Below, piece after piece: positions 49,184 to 61,124 of a stretch of DNA of 64,000 nucleotides. The stretch spans positions 496,001 to 560,000 of the forward strand of contig CALJKW010000055.1 in NCBI GenBank assembly GCA_937980205.1. Reading direction: 5' to 3'. Source of the stretch: an uncultured Myxococcales bacterium (lineage in GTDB: Bacteria; Myxococcota; Myxococcia; Myxococcales; Myxococcaceae). Below the pieces are notes generated by a model. It worked only from the letters and a program-made list of their open reading frames with translations. It searched no databases and was not told the DNA's origin. Made by a program: the position numbers and the translations under genes. Position 1 is the stretch's first letter; the number at the start of each line of letters is the position of its first letter.

Positions 49184-50434
49184 ATGACAGCGCTCGCGGT
49201 CAACGTGTCCAGTCGAATCCTCCAGGCGTTCTTCGGATCCGTGAGCGGCCTGCCGCGCACGTTCTGGTTCCTGTGGACGGGCAGCCTCATCAACCGGGTC
49301 GGCTCGTTCGTGATGCCGATGCTCGCCGTCTACCTGACGAAGGAGCGCAACCTCACGCTGGTCGAGGCCGGCACCGTCGTGTCGCTGTTCGGCTTCGGCG
49401 GCCTGACCTCCGTGCAGATCGGCGGAGTCCTCGCCGACCGGTTCGGCCGCAAGGGCACCATGCTGCTCGCCCTCACCACCAGCGCCGCCACCATGCTGGC
49501 CTTGGGCTTCGCCGCCACCACCGCTCAGCTCGGAGTCGCCGCCTTCGCGCTCGGCTTCACGACGTCGCTCTACCACGCGCCCTCGCAGGCGATGCTGGCC
49601 GACATCGTGCCGCCCGGCGACCGGCAGCGCGCGTTCGGGCTGCTCTACTGGGCCATCAACTTAGGCTTCGCCATCGCCGCGCTGCTCGGCGGCCAGCTCG
49701 CCAAGTGGAGCTTCACCGGCCTGTTCCTCATCGACGCCGCCTCCACGACGGCCACCGCGCTGCTCCTGTGGAGGACGTTGCCCGAGACGAAGCCAGCACC
49801 ATCGCCCGAAGGCGAGGAACGCGGGGGCAGCCTGCTCACTCCGTTCTTCGACCTCACCTACCTGCCCTTCCTGTTCGTCCACATGCTGCTCATCCTGGTC
49901 TTCTTCCAGTTCCAGGTGGCGCTGCCGGCCGACATGGCGAGCAAGGGGCTCGACTCGGGTGACTTAGGCCTCGTGATGGCGCTCAACGGCGTGATGATCG
50001 TCGCGCTGCAGCCGTGGGTGACGCGCAAGATCCAGGGCTGGAGGCGCTCCCGGTCGCTCGCGCTCGCCGCGCTCTGCGTGGGCTTTGGCTTCGGAGCCAA
50101 CGCGTTCGCGACCGGCCTGGGCACCTTCGCCATCGGCATCGCCATCTGGACGATGGGCGAGATCATCATGGCGCCGGTGAACTCCAGCATCGTGGCGGAC
50201 CTGTCTCCCGCCGACATGCGAGGCCGCTACCAGGGGGCCTTCGCGCTGATGTGGAGCATCGGCATGACGACCGGCCCCTGGCTCTCGGGGATGATCATCA
50301 CCGCCACCAACACGCGCACGCTCTGGTTCGGCTGCGTCGTGGGCGGAGCGCTCGCCGCCTTCGGTCACCTGCTGCTCGGGGGTGCGCGGAAGCGGCGACT
50401 CGAAGCGCTCGGCGTGCAGCCAGCACGCGACTGA
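49184..50434 (+). CDS. Major facilitator superfamily transporter
   Basis: This 416-residue protein has 12 predicted transmembrane helices in two six-helix halves and a short central loop rich in Pro/Glu/Gly (about 205-220). The loop 2-3 motif GGVLADRFGRKGTM matches the MFS signature G-x3-D-R-x-G-R-[KR]. It is likely a drug or metabolite exporter; the substrate is unknown. It starts at ATG 49184, 51 bases after the FHA pair. Confidence 0.88.
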   Translation: MTALAVNVSSRILQAFFGSVSGLPRTFWFLWTGSLINRVGSFVMPMLAVYLTKERNLTLVEAGTVVSLFGFGGLTSVQIGGVLADRFGRKGTMLLALTTSAATMLALGFAATTAQLGVAAFALGFTTSLYHAPSQAMLADIVPPGDRQRAFGLLYWAINLGFAIAALLGGQLAKWSFTGLFLIDAASTTATALLLWRTLPETKPAPSPEGEERGGSLLTPFFDLTYLPFLFVHMLLILVFFQFQVALPADMASKGLDSGDLGLVMALNGVMIVALQPWVTRKIQGWRRSRSLALAALCVGFGFGANAFATGLGTFAIGIAIWTMGEIIMAPVNSSIVADLSPADMRGRYQGAFALMWSIGMTTGPWLSGMIITATNTRTLWFGCVVGGALAAFGHLLLGGARKRRLEALGVQPARD

Positions 50435-50460
50435 AGCGTCGGGCTAGACTGCCAGCCATC

Positions 50461-50598
50461 ATGATCCGATGGCTGGCAGTCATCTTCGTGCTGCTGCTCC
50501 TGTGCGCCTGCCCCAGACGCCCACGGCCTCACCGGCCGCCGCTGCCTCCGGGCGTACCGCGGCCGCCCGGCCTCGTCGTCAAGGCTGTGGCCTGGTGA
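50461..50598 (+). CDS. Possible tiny Pro-rich lipoprotein
   Basis: This 45-residue open frame starts at ATG 50461 (MIRWLAVIF) with an almost ideal lipoprotein signal (LLLCAC) and a Pro/Arg-rich tail. It overlaps the convergent copper monooxygenase gene by 20 bases. There is no clear ribosome binding site, so it may be spurious, but a chance frame with this signal layout is unusual. Confidence 0.4.
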   Translation: MIRWLAVIFVLLLLCACPRRPRPHRPPLPPGVPRPPGLVVKAVAW

Positions 50599-51859
50599 AG
50601 GTCATGTAGACCATGCACATCTCGTCGAAGCTGCTCTCGCCCCAGCGCACGCGGCGCGGCGTCTGCTGCACGCCGTTCACGTACGGCTGATTGTCGGCCG
50701 AGTTGTCGAAGGTGCAGGTGATGCGCAGCTCGTCTTCCGACCCGAGCCCGATGGGCTTCGAGAGCCGGTAGTCGCGCTGCCAGTTGAAGTCCCAGTTCGG
50801 GATGTCGAGCATGCAGACGTCGGGCGCGCCCTTCCGCAGCCGCTCGAGCTTCACGCGCGAGCCGAGCTGATGCATGTGCCCCATCACCGCATAGATGCGA
50901 GCGCCCGAGAGGAACAGGCCGTACGGCTGCGTCTTGCTGTGCGTCGCGCTCGGATCGTTCGGCGCGATGTCGAAGTCGTCGTCGAGCATCGGGAGGATGT
51001 ACGCGGTCTCCAGCGAGCCGGCCGGCGCCACCTCGAGCGCGAGCTTCGTCTCGTCGAGCGGAGACACCTCGGCGCCCACGTTCAGGTTGTAGTGAATCTG
51101 GATCACGATCTTGCTGCCCGCCGACAGGTACAGCCCCGAGCCCGCCGGCATGCGCGTCGGCGTAGCGCCGGGCACCCAGCCGGCGATCTGCCGCGTGAAC
51201 GTTCCGTCGATGCCGACGCTGCCCGACTTGCACGGGTAGCCCAGCCCCGGAGCCGCGTCGTCGAGGCGCTGCAGCTCGCCCAGCTTGCTCGCGACGACCT
51301 CGTACGCGAGCACGTGGTGCACCAGCTTCACGTTACCGGGGATCACCTCGTGGCCCGCGACCATCACCGCCTCGGTCGCCATCGGGTCCATCGCGAAGCA
51401 GCGGTAGTTGTCGAGCGTGCCGTCTCCCATCGCGCGCACGTCGAACGCGCCGCCGATCGACATCACCCGATCGTGCCGCACCGTCGGCGGCGCCGGCACC
51501 TCGGCGTGCCGCGCCAGCGCGACGTCGCCGAGCGGCGCGCCGAGCTCGACCCACGTCTTGAGCGTGATGCGCTCTTCGACCGTCAGGCGTGGGTCGTCCT
51601 TGTACGTGTTGCACTCGCTGCTCGCGTAGAAGGGCGGCATGCGGCCGCTCTCGACCGCGGCCCAGATGGCCGGCGCGAGCTGCTTGGCCTTCTCGGGCGT
51701 GTCGAACACGAGCGGCGCGATGCCGTCGGTCTTGTGGCACGAGAGGCAGCTCTTCTCGAGCAGCGGCTGGATGTCGCGGTGGTACTGGGGCAGAGGGTCC
51801 TCCGGCTTGCCGCAGGCCACGGCAAGCAGGAGGCCCGAAACGAGGGAGAGGGCGCGCAT
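50579..51859 (-). CDS. Copper type II monooxygenase-like lipoprotein with cytochrome c motif
   Basis: This 426-residue protein has lipobox LLAVAC (Cys16), then a c-type heme motif C38-L-S-C41-H42 within a cytochrome-like segment ending in GRMPPF. The rest (about 130-426) resembles the peptidylglycine/dopamine beta-monooxygenase fold. Copper-ligand candidates are HHVL, QIHYN, and GHMHQLG with the later WGESSFDEMCMVYM containing a Met. The two-domain layout suggests electron delivery from heme to a copper monooxygenase. Substrate unknown. Alternatively a non-catalytic relative. Confidence 0.75.
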   Translation of the reverse strand: MRALSLVSGLLLAVACGKPEDPLPQYHRDIQPLLEKSCLSCHKTDGIAPLVFDTPEKAKQLAPAIWAAVESGRMPPFYASSECNTYKDDPRLTVEERITLKTWVELGAPLGDVALARHAEVPAPPTVRHDRVMSIGGAFDVRAMGDGTLDNYRCFAMDPMATEAVMVAGHEVIPGNVKLVHHVLAYEVVASKLGELQRLDDAAPGLGYPCKSGSVGIDGTFTRQIAGWVPGATPTRMPAGSGLYLSAGSKIVIQIHYNLNVGAEVSPLDETKLALEVAPAGSLETAYILPMLDDDFDIAPNDPSATHSKTQPYGLFLSGARIYAVMGHMHQLGSRVKLERLRKGAPDVCMLDIPNWDFNWQRDYRLSKPIGLGSEDELRITCTFDNSADNQPYVNGVQQTPRRVRWGESSFDEMCMVYMTFTRPQP

Positions 51860-51895
51860 CGCGCCGAGGACCCTAACGCCGGCCCGTTACGGAAG

Positions 51896-55141
<3,246 letters not shown>

Positions 55142-55194
55142 CGGGGAGAGAGCCTGTACCACGGTGCTCGCGCGTTGGGATAGGGTTCTTGCCG

Positions 55195-55860
55195 ATGCTG
55201 ATCGCGATCGCCGTCGCCGTCTTGTTGGGTCAGGCCGAGCCGGGAGAAGCGGCGCCGGCGCCTGCTCCGACGCACGCCGACGACGCGGTGCGCACTCCGA
55301 ATGCGGATCAGCTGCAGAAGCAGATCGAGAAGATGCGCACGATGTCGCCCGAAGACGCGGCGAAGGCCGCCGCCGATCTGTCGAACAAGCTGCCCAAGGG
55401 CATCGACTCGCTGATGAAGGCCCCGCAGCTCGCGGGCCCCAACCCCGTGATCCCCGACGTGAGGGACTACGCGGCGCTGCCCGAGACCGAGCAGGTGAAG
55501 TACAGCGCGCGCGAGTTCTTCACCCAGCTCATCGCCGGAGACGCCCGCGGCATCACGAACAACTGCGGCCTGCCCTTTCAGCTCGAGGAGCGGCGCCTGC
55601 AGACGCCCGAAGAGCTGTTCCAGGAATGGCTGCGCAACCTGCGCGCGAAGCGGACCGACCTGCTGACGCTCTACGACATCGAGGTGCTGGCCCCGGCCGA
55701 CATGGAGAAGAAGTACGGCAAGCCGCCGCAGCGCCTGTCGCAGCTGCCGTGGCGCGGGCAGAAGACGTACGTCGCGGTCGCGAACCTCTCGGGCCACGCG
55801 GCGATCGCGGTGTTCCGGCAGACCGGCCTGAGCTGGGTCGTCGTCGGCTACGCAGACTGA
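55195..55860 (+). CDS. Predicted exported protein, unknown function
   Basis: This 221-residue protein has a short hydrophobic start (MLIAIAVAVLLGQAEPGEAAP) that looks like a signal peptide. A helical segment (about 35-80) follows, then an alpha/beta domain (about 100-221) whose shape, with repeated strands ending in LSWVVVGYAD, resembles small NTF2-like domains. The match is weak. It is divergent from carB, 53 bases away. Confidence 0.65.
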   Translation: MLIAIAVAVLLGQAEPGEAAPAPAPTHADDAVRTPNADQLQKQIEKMRTMSPEDAAKAAADLSNKLPKGIDSLMKAPQLAGPNPVIPDVRDYAALPETEQVKYSAREFFTQLIAGDARGITNNCGLPFQLEERRLQTPEELFQEWLRNLRAKRTDLLTLYDIEVLAPADMEKKYGKPPQRLSQLPWRGQKTYVAVANLSGHAAIAVFRQTGLSWVVVGYAD

Positions 55861-55947
55861 GCAGCGCGGCGCGCAGCTCCAGTGGCGGGGCAACGTGCGT
55901 TCGTGCGGTTGCCACGGGCACGGCGAGTGCTCCGTGCGCCGCTCCTC

Positions 55948-56409
55948 ATGACCACGCTCCGTGTGCTCGCAGTGCTCTGTCTCCTCGTCGGCTCAGAGGC
56001 CCGCGCGCAGTACGGCGGCATGTTCGAGGCGGCGGTGCTCGTCGGCGCCGCGGAGTCGAGCCTCGTCGTCGGCTCGCTCGTGACCGCCATCGGCAGCACC
56101 GCGAGCCTCGGCAAGACCCAGCACGGGCGCCTGCCGTGGTTCGTGTGCAGCTACATCGCCGGCGCGGCGAACCTCGCGATGGCCGGCTCGATGCTCGCAG
56201 TCGTCTCAGTGCAGGGCCGTAACGGGAGCGCGATCGCTCCCGCGCTCGGCATCGGCCACCTCGTCCTCGCGCTGTGGAACATCGTGGTCCCAACGGTCGG
56301 CCTCGCCGCAGGCCCAGCAGAACAGACCGTGGCGCCGGTCGTGGTGAGCGGCCGCGACCGTGCCGGCCGCACCTGGGGTGGGGTCGGAGTGCGCGTCGCG
56401 ACGTGGTGA
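55948..56409 (+). CDS. Small membrane protein, unknown function
   Basis: This 153-residue protein has a signal peptide (MTTLRVLAVLCLLVGSEARAQ), then two or three hydrophobic, Gly/Ala-rich transmembrane segments (about 27-48, 64-86, 94-114) and a hydrophilic tail. No family recognised. It follows the exported protein gene by 87 bases and converges with the GNAT gene. Confidence 0.6.
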   Translation: MTTLRVLAVLCLLVGSEARAQYGGMFEAAVLVGAAESSLVVGSLVTAIGSTASLGKTQHGRLPWFVCSYIAGAANLAMAGSMLAVVSVQGRNGSAIAPALGIGHLVLALWNIVVPTVGLAAGPAEQTVAPVVVSGRDRAGRTWGGVGVRVATW

Positions 56410-56413
56410 CCGC

Positions 56414-56929
56414 TCAGTGCTCGAGCAGCCCGAACGCCGCCGGGTACTGCACCGAGCCGGTGATGCCCTGCAGAGCGCCCGGCTGAAGCTCCAGCGCCAT
56501 CCACGAGTCGCCCGAGTACGGGCTGCGAATCCGCTTGCCGAGCTCCACCGAGAAGCCGAAGCGCGGGTAGTACGACGCGTGGCCGAGCACGAGCACCGCC
56601 GCCTTGCCCTTCGCGCGGCAGACCTCGAGCCCCGCGCGCACCAGCAGTGAGCCGACGCCGACGCGCTGGATGCGCGGGTGCACCGCCATCGGAGCGAGCG
56701 AGGCGGCGGGCACGTCCGGGCCTCCGTCGTCGCGTCGAATCGGCAGCTCGCTGAAGAGAATGTGTCCCGCGACCTCTCCGTGGCGCAGCGCCACCACCGA
56801 CGCGACCACGAGACCATCGTCCCGCAGCCGATCGACGAGCTTCACCTCGTCTTCGCCGCCGAACGCGGCCCGGTGCACGGCGCGGATGCCTTCGAGGTGC
56901 TCCGGGGCTTCGGCCTCGAGCTGAACCAC
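56414..56929 (-). CDS. GNAT-family N-acetyltransferase
   Basis: This 171-residue acetyl-CoA-dependent transferase has motif A, the acetyl-CoA pyrophosphate-binding loop R-V-G-V-G-S in AVHPRIQRVGVGSLL. The downstream GHASYYPRFGF segment is typical of the YhbS-like subgroup. The substrate is not predictable. It starts at GTG 56929, 12 bases after the aminotransferase stop, so the genes are probably co-transcribed. Confidence 0.85.
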   Translation of the reverse strand: MVQLEAEAPEHLEGIRAVHRAAFGGEDEVKLVDRLRDDGLVVASVVALRHGEVAGHILFSELPIRRDDGGPDVPAASLAPMAVHPRIQRVGVGSLLVRAGLEVCRAKGKAAVLVLGHASYYPRFGFSVELGKRIRSPYSGDSWMALELQPGALQGITGSVQYPAAFGLLEH

Positions 56930-56941
56930 GGCGAGCCCAGC

Positions 56942-58141
56942 TCAGCTCAGCGCCGCGACGAACTCGGCGAGGCGCTTGAGGCCCTTCTCGATCACCGCGC
57001 GCGACGTCGCGAACGAGAAGCGCAGGTGCCCTTCGGCGCCGAACGGCTCGCCCGGCACGGCCGCGAGCAGGTAGTCCTCGAGGAGAATCTCGGACAGGTG
57101 CACCGAGCCCTTGATCGGCTTGCCCTTGTAGGTGCGGCCGATGAGCTCTCCGATGTTGGGGAAGACGTAGAACGCGCCCTCGGGCATGCGGCACTTCACG
57201 CCGGGGATCGCGTTCAGCCCATTCACCATCAGCTCGCGGCGCGCCTTGAACTCGGCGACCATGGTGTCGAGCTCGGTGGTCGGCCCCTCGAGCGCGGCCA
57301 GCGCGCCCTTCTGGCTGAACGACGACGCGTTCGAGGTCGACTGGTCCTGAATCATCTGCATGCCGGCGATGAGCTCTTTGGGGCCCGCCGCGTAGCCGAG
57401 GCGCCAGCCGGTCATCGAGAACGCCTTCGAGAAGCCGTTCACCACGACGGTGCGCGAGGCGAGCGCGGGCTCGACGTTCGCGAGGTTCTCGAACGGGCCG
57501 GGCACGTAGAGCAGCCGCTCGTAGATGTCGTCGGTGACGATGAGGCAGTCGTGGCCCTTGAGCACCTCGGCGCACTTCTGCAGCGCCTCGCGGGGCAGCA
57601 CCGCGCCCGTCGGGTTCGAGGGGCTGTTGAAGATCACCGCGCGGGTGCGGTCGGTGAGCGCGTCGCGCAGCTCCTTCGGGTTCGGCGCGTAGCCCTCGGA
57701 CTCGCTCGTCTCGACGAAGACCGGCTTGCCGTCGGCGAGCTGCACCATGTCGGGGTAGCTCACCCAGTACGGCGCGAAGATCACGACCTCGTCGCCCGGC
57801 GACAGCAGCGCCTGGAACAGGTTGTAGAGCGAGTGCTTCGCGCCGGCGGAGACGAGGATCTGCTCGGGCGTGTACTCGAGCTTGTTCTCGACCTTGAGCT
57901 TCTTGCAGATCGCCGCCTTGAGCTCGGGGATGCCGCCGGTCGCGGTGTACTTCGTGAAGCCGGCGTTGAGCGCGGCGATCGCGGCGTCCTTGATGTGCTT
58001 CGGAGTGTCGAAGTCGGGCTCGCCCGCCGCGAAGCTCACGACGTCGGCGCCTTTGGCCGCGAGCGCTTTGGCCTTCGCGTTCAGCGACAACGTGGGGGAC
58101 GGCTTGATGGCCTTGAGCCGCTTCGCCAGCGCGATGGTCAC
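56942..58141 (-). CDS. Aspartate aminotransferase (class I, AspC/AAT-I type)
   Basis: This 399-residue PLP enzyme exchanges amino groups between aspartate/glutamate and 2-oxo acids. The PLP Lys lies in NGFSKAFSMTGWRLGY (about residues 237-252). NSPSNPTG carries the cofactor-binding Asn, FAAGEPDFDTP is the substrate loop, and LRFSFATS near the C terminus has the carboxylate-binding Arg. It fits the thermophilic-type AAT subfamily, which may also act on prephenate. Its start overlaps the coaD stop (ATGA). Confidence 0.92.
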   Translation of the reverse strand: MTIALAKRLKAIKPSPTLSLNAKAKALAAKGADVVSFAAGEPDFDTPKHIKDAAIAALNAGFTKYTATGGIPELKAAICKKLKVENKLEYTPEQILVSAGAKHSLYNLFQALLSPGDEVVIFAPYWVSYPDMVQLADGKPVFVETSESEGYAPNPKELRDALTDRTRAVIFNSPSNPTGAVLPREALQKCAEVLKGHDCLIVTDDIYERLLYVPGPFENLANVEPALASRTVVVNGFSKAFSMTGWRLGYAAGPKELIAGMQMIQDQSTSNASSFSQKGALAALEGPTTELDTMVAEFKARRELMVNGLNAIPGVKCRMPEGAFYVFPNIGELIGRTYKGKPIKGSVHLSEILLEDYLLAAVPGEPFGAEGHLRFSFATSRAVIEKGLKRLAEFVAALS

Positions 58142-58626
58142 TTCTTGCCTCCGGTGCTGTATTTCGCCTTGAGCTTCTGGAGCACGTTGGGCGGCACGAG
58201 CCCGTGGACGTCGCCGCCGAGCGAGGCGACCTCGCGGACCAGGTTGGAGGACACGTAGAAGTAGTCCTCTCCGGTCATCATGAAGACGGTCTCGATGTCG
58301 GGGCGAAGCTTGCGGTTCATGTTCGCGAGCTGAAACTCGTACTCGAAGTCGCTGACGGCGCGCAGGCCGCGCAGCACGACGTTCACGCCCTTCTTCTGCG
58401 CGTACTCGACGAGCAGGCCCTGGAACGAATCGATCTCGATGCGCGGATCTTTCACCGCTTCCTGGATCATCTGGCGCCGCTCTTCGATGGTGAACAGCGG
58501 CGTCTTCTTCGGGTTCACCAGCAACGCCACGATCAGGCGGTCGAACATCTGCAGCCCGCGCTGGATCAGCGACAGGTGACCGTTGGTGAAGGGGTCGAAC
58601 GAGCCGGGATAGATGGCGGCTGGCAT
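58138..58626 (-). CDS. coaD: Phosphopantetheine adenylyltransferase
   Basis: This 162-residue enzyme makes dephospho-CoA from 4'-phosphopantetheine and ATP. The YPGSFDPFTNGHLSLI motif holds the TxGH nucleotidyl site (here TNGH), followed by LRGLRAVSDFEYE and the SSNLVREVASLGGDV segment. The ATG at 58626 gives the standard start, and the length matches the family. It is the first gene of coaD-aminotransferase-GNAT. The divergent amidohydrolase starts 28 bases away. Confidence 0.95.
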   Translation of the reverse strand: MPAAIYPGSFDPFTNGHLSLIQRGLQMFDRLIVALLVNPKKTPLFTIEERRQMIQEAVKDPRIEIDSFQGLLVEYAQKKGVNVVLRGLRAVSDFEYEFQLANMNRKLRPDIETVFMMTGEDYFYVSSNLVREVASLGGDVHGLVPPNVLQKLKAKYSTGGKK

Positions 58627-58654
58627 GTGCGGTCGTGCGCTATAGCACGCCGCC

Positions 58655-60022
58655 ATGCGCCGTCTTGCCCTCGCGATGCTGGTCATCAGTGGCTGTTTCC
58701 GCGCTCCGCTGATCCGCCCGCAGCAGCCGCGCGAGCGCGTGACGCTCTTCGCCGGAGTGCGCGTCTTCGACGGCCGCGGCGACGCCCTGTCCGAGCCCAC
58801 CGACGTGCTCGTGCGCGACGGGCGCGTCACGGCGATCGCTGCGTCGATCACGCCGCCCGACGGCGCGGCGCTCGTGCGCGGCGACGGCCTCACGCTGCTG
58901 CCCGGGCTCTTCGACGGCCACGTCCACCTCGGCGGAGTCGAAGGCGAGCCCGTCTGGGACATCGGCAGCCACCTCCCCGACGTCGAGGCGCAGGCCGCCG
59001 CCCTGCTCTACTGCGGCATCACCACCGCCGTGCTCGCCGGGCGCGACAGCGACTCCGAAGAGCTCGCCCGCGACATCACCGCGCGCCGCCTCGCCGGGCC
59101 GCGCCTGCTCACCGCCACGCGCATCCTCACGGCGAGAGGGGGCCACCCGGTCGGCATGTTCTCCGCCGGCCTGCCGGCCATCGTCCGCGGCATCGTCATC
59201 TCGCGCACCATCGCGCAGGTGCAGGGCGAAGAGGCCGCGCGGCAGATGGTGCGCGACGAGCTGAGCTCCGGCGCGCACCACCTCAAGATCGTCTACCACG
59301 CGATGCCCGAAGACGCGCCGCGGCTGACGCGCGAAGAGCTCGTCGCGGCGATCTCCGAGGCGAAGGCGCTGGGCAAGCCGGCGGTCGTGCACGTCGGCAC
59401 CGCGCAGGGCGCCGTCGAGGCCGCGCAGGCCGGCGCGACGATGCTGATGCACACTCCGTGGGAGGACGACCTCACGCCCGAGCAGGCGCGCGCCATCAAG
59501 GAGGCCGGCACGGCCGTCGTGACGACGACCCGCATCTATGCCGCGATGTCGTCGAGCCTGTCGGGCGCTCCGCAGTTCACGAAGCTGGAGCGCGAGGTGA
59601 TGCGGCCGGGGCTCGAGAAGGTGTTCGCCGACAAGCCGGCGGTGGTGCCGCTGCCCGGCTTCGAGGACTACGTCGGCCGCTCGGCCGACTTCGATGCCCA
59701 CCTGCGCAAGAACGTCGTCACCCTGCGCGAGGCCGGAGTCACGCTCGTCGCCGGCACCGACACCGGCATCCCCGCCGTCTTCCCCGGCGCCGCGCTGCAC
59801 GAGGAGCTGAAGTACGTCGCGGCGCAGGGCATCCCCGCGAGCGAGGTCCTGCGCATGGCCACGTCCAACGCGGCGAGCGTCATGGACCCGAAGGGCGGCC
59901 GCGGCGTCATCGAGGTGGGCTCCGTCGCCGATCTGCTGCTGGTGCGCGGCGATCCCACGCAGGACCTCGGCGCCCTCGACGAGATCGCCGGCGTCTGGAA
60001 GCGCGGCGAGCGGCAGCGCTGA
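58655..60022 (+). CDS. Amidohydrolase lipoprotein
   Basis: This 455-residue protein has a lipoprotein signal (lipobox VISGC, Cys14) and an amidohydrolase TIM barrel. Metal ligands are seen in LFDGHVHL (HxH), KIVYH (the Lys is the likely carboxylated bridge), VVHVG, MLMHTP and AGTDTG (Asp). It resembles the imidazolonepropionase-like/prolidase-like Xaa-Pro subgroup. The likely reaction is hydrolysis of an amide or a cyclic substrate outside the cytoplasm. Substrate unknown. Confidence 0.85.
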   Translation: MRRLALAMLVISGCFRAPLIRPQQPRERVTLFAGVRVFDGRGDALSEPTDVLVRDGRVTAIAASITPPDGAALVRGDGLTLLPGLFDGHVHLGGVEGEPVWDIGSHLPDVEAQAAALLYCGITTAVLAGRDSDSEELARDITARRLAGPRLLTATRILTARGGHPVGMFSAGLPAIVRGIVISRTIAQVQGEEAARQMVRDELSSGAHHLKIVYHAMPEDAPRLTREELVAAISEAKALGKPAVVHVGTAQGAVEAAQAGATMLMHTPWEDDLTPEQARAIKEAGTAVVTTTRIYAAMSSSLSGAPQFTKLEREVMRPGLEKVFADKPAVVPLPGFEDYVGRSADFDAHLRKNVVTLREAGVTLVAGTDTGIPAVFPGAALHEELKYVAAQGIPASEVLRMATSNAASVMDPKGGRGVIEVGSVADLLLVRGDPTQDLGALDEIAGVWKRGERQR

Positions 60023-60408
60023 CCGGGAAGGAACCGGCCGAAGCGGCGGAGACTGAAGCCCCCCGAGCGCGGCGCGCGGCTCCCAGGCCTCCGCGAGGGT
60101 TCCGCCGGGAGGCGCCGCGAGCCACCGAACGCCGCTGCCGGGGCCCGGGGAACGGCGCGGGTCTCACGGGGGTGAAAAAGAGAAGAAGCGCGAATCGCCG
60201 TTCGCGCTTTTTGGAATCGCAACCCTGCGAATCGCGGCACCGCGAACCGCGAATCGCGATTCACTCTTCTTCTCTTTTTCACCTCCGTGAGGGCGGCGCC
60301 GGCTGAGCGGCAGGCGCGCTCTCGCGCGGCGAGAAACGGAGCGTCGGCACCCCGCCGCGGGATCTTCGAGGCGGGCCCTCGGCGCCCTCGAAGCGAAGGA
60401 CGCGACAG
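60023..60408. repeat. Intergenic region with 18-bp inverted repeat
   Basis: GGTGAAAAAGAGAAGAAG (60171-60188) and its exact reverse complement (60266-60283) bracket a stretch made of GCGAATCGC and GCGAACCGC units. The arms extend imperfectly inward. The element could form a large cruciform or terminator, or be a third REP-like family. The flanks 60023-60170 and 60284-60408 show no supported gene. Confidence 0.7.
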
Positions 60409-60624
60409 GTGCTCGTGTGCGAGGTGCACAGCGAGTGGACGACGCAGACCGAGCTCAACCACGAGCGGTGCGGCATGCACGCGTGGCTCGTCGAAGCGCC
60501 GTCGGACCCCGAGGCCATCATGGCGAAGATGAAGCCGGTGAAGCTGCAGCGGGCGGCGACGGATCAGGTGCTCGACCGCGAGTGGGTCGACGAGGTGATG
60601 CGTCAGTCCTTCCGCGCGAAGTAG
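60409..60624 (+). CDS. Small hypothetical protein
   Basis: This 71-residue frame starts at GTG 60409. An AAGGA-like site lies about 10 bases upstream. The protein is hydrophilic with a CEVHSEWTTQTE segment followed by NHERCGMHAWL. It could be a small metal-binding protein. It overlaps the convergent membrane-anchored gene by 22 bases. Frame and codon use look real but no family is recognised. Confidence 0.5.
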   Translation: MLVCEVHSEWTTQTELNHERCGMHAWLVEAPSDPEAIMAKMKPVKLQRAATDQVLDREWVDEVMRQSFRAK

Positions 60625-61118
60625 TCGTCGACCACCTCGACCCGGTGCGCGACGACGGCGGCGAGCTTCTCGAGCTCTTCGTAGGTGAGGCCGTCGTCTC
60701 CGCTGCGGATGCGGACTCCTCCGTGGGGCCGCCGCATCACGATGGTGCGCCACTTGTACTCGGCGTCGAAGCCCGCGACGGTCGCGCCCAGGCCGCCGAC
60801 CTCGCGCACGTCGCTCAGCTCCTTCGTCCACGCGTCGCTCTCGTTGGGCTTGTCGCCGACGTTGAGATCGATGAGCACCGAGACGCCGCCCATGCGGTAC
60901 GTCGCGTCGCAGAAGTACTCGCAGTCGTAGAGGGAGTCGCGCTCCCAGTCGCCGGCGCGGACGGCCGCGAGATCCTTCTCGGTGATGACCTTCGTGCAGG
61001 TCGAGGTCATGCCGTTCCAGCACGACTTGATGGGGCCGGAGACGAAGAAGAGGACGACGCCGAGGGCCATCGCTCCGCCGCGCATGAGCAGCCGGTTCTG
61101 CCACCACTCGCCGTTCAT
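60603..61118 (-). CDS. Membrane-anchored hypothetical protein
   Basis: This 171-residue protein starts at ATG 61118. One transmembrane helix (about 12-30) is followed by an extracytoplasmic domain with several cysteines (KSCWNG, STCTKV, YDCEYFCD) and an IRSGDDGLTYEEL C-terminal segment. No family. It follows rsmD by six bases and is probably co-transcribed with it. Confidence 0.65.
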   Translation of the reverse strand: MNGEWWQNRLLMRGGAMALGVVLFFVSGPIKSCWNGMTSTCTKVITEKDLAAVRAGDWERDSLYDCEYFCDATYRMGGVSVLIDLNVGDKPNESDAWTKELSDVREVGGLGATVAGFDAEYKWRTIVMRRPHGGVRIRSGDDGLTYEELEKLAAVVAHRVEVVDDYFARKD

Positions 61119-61124
61119 GAGCCC

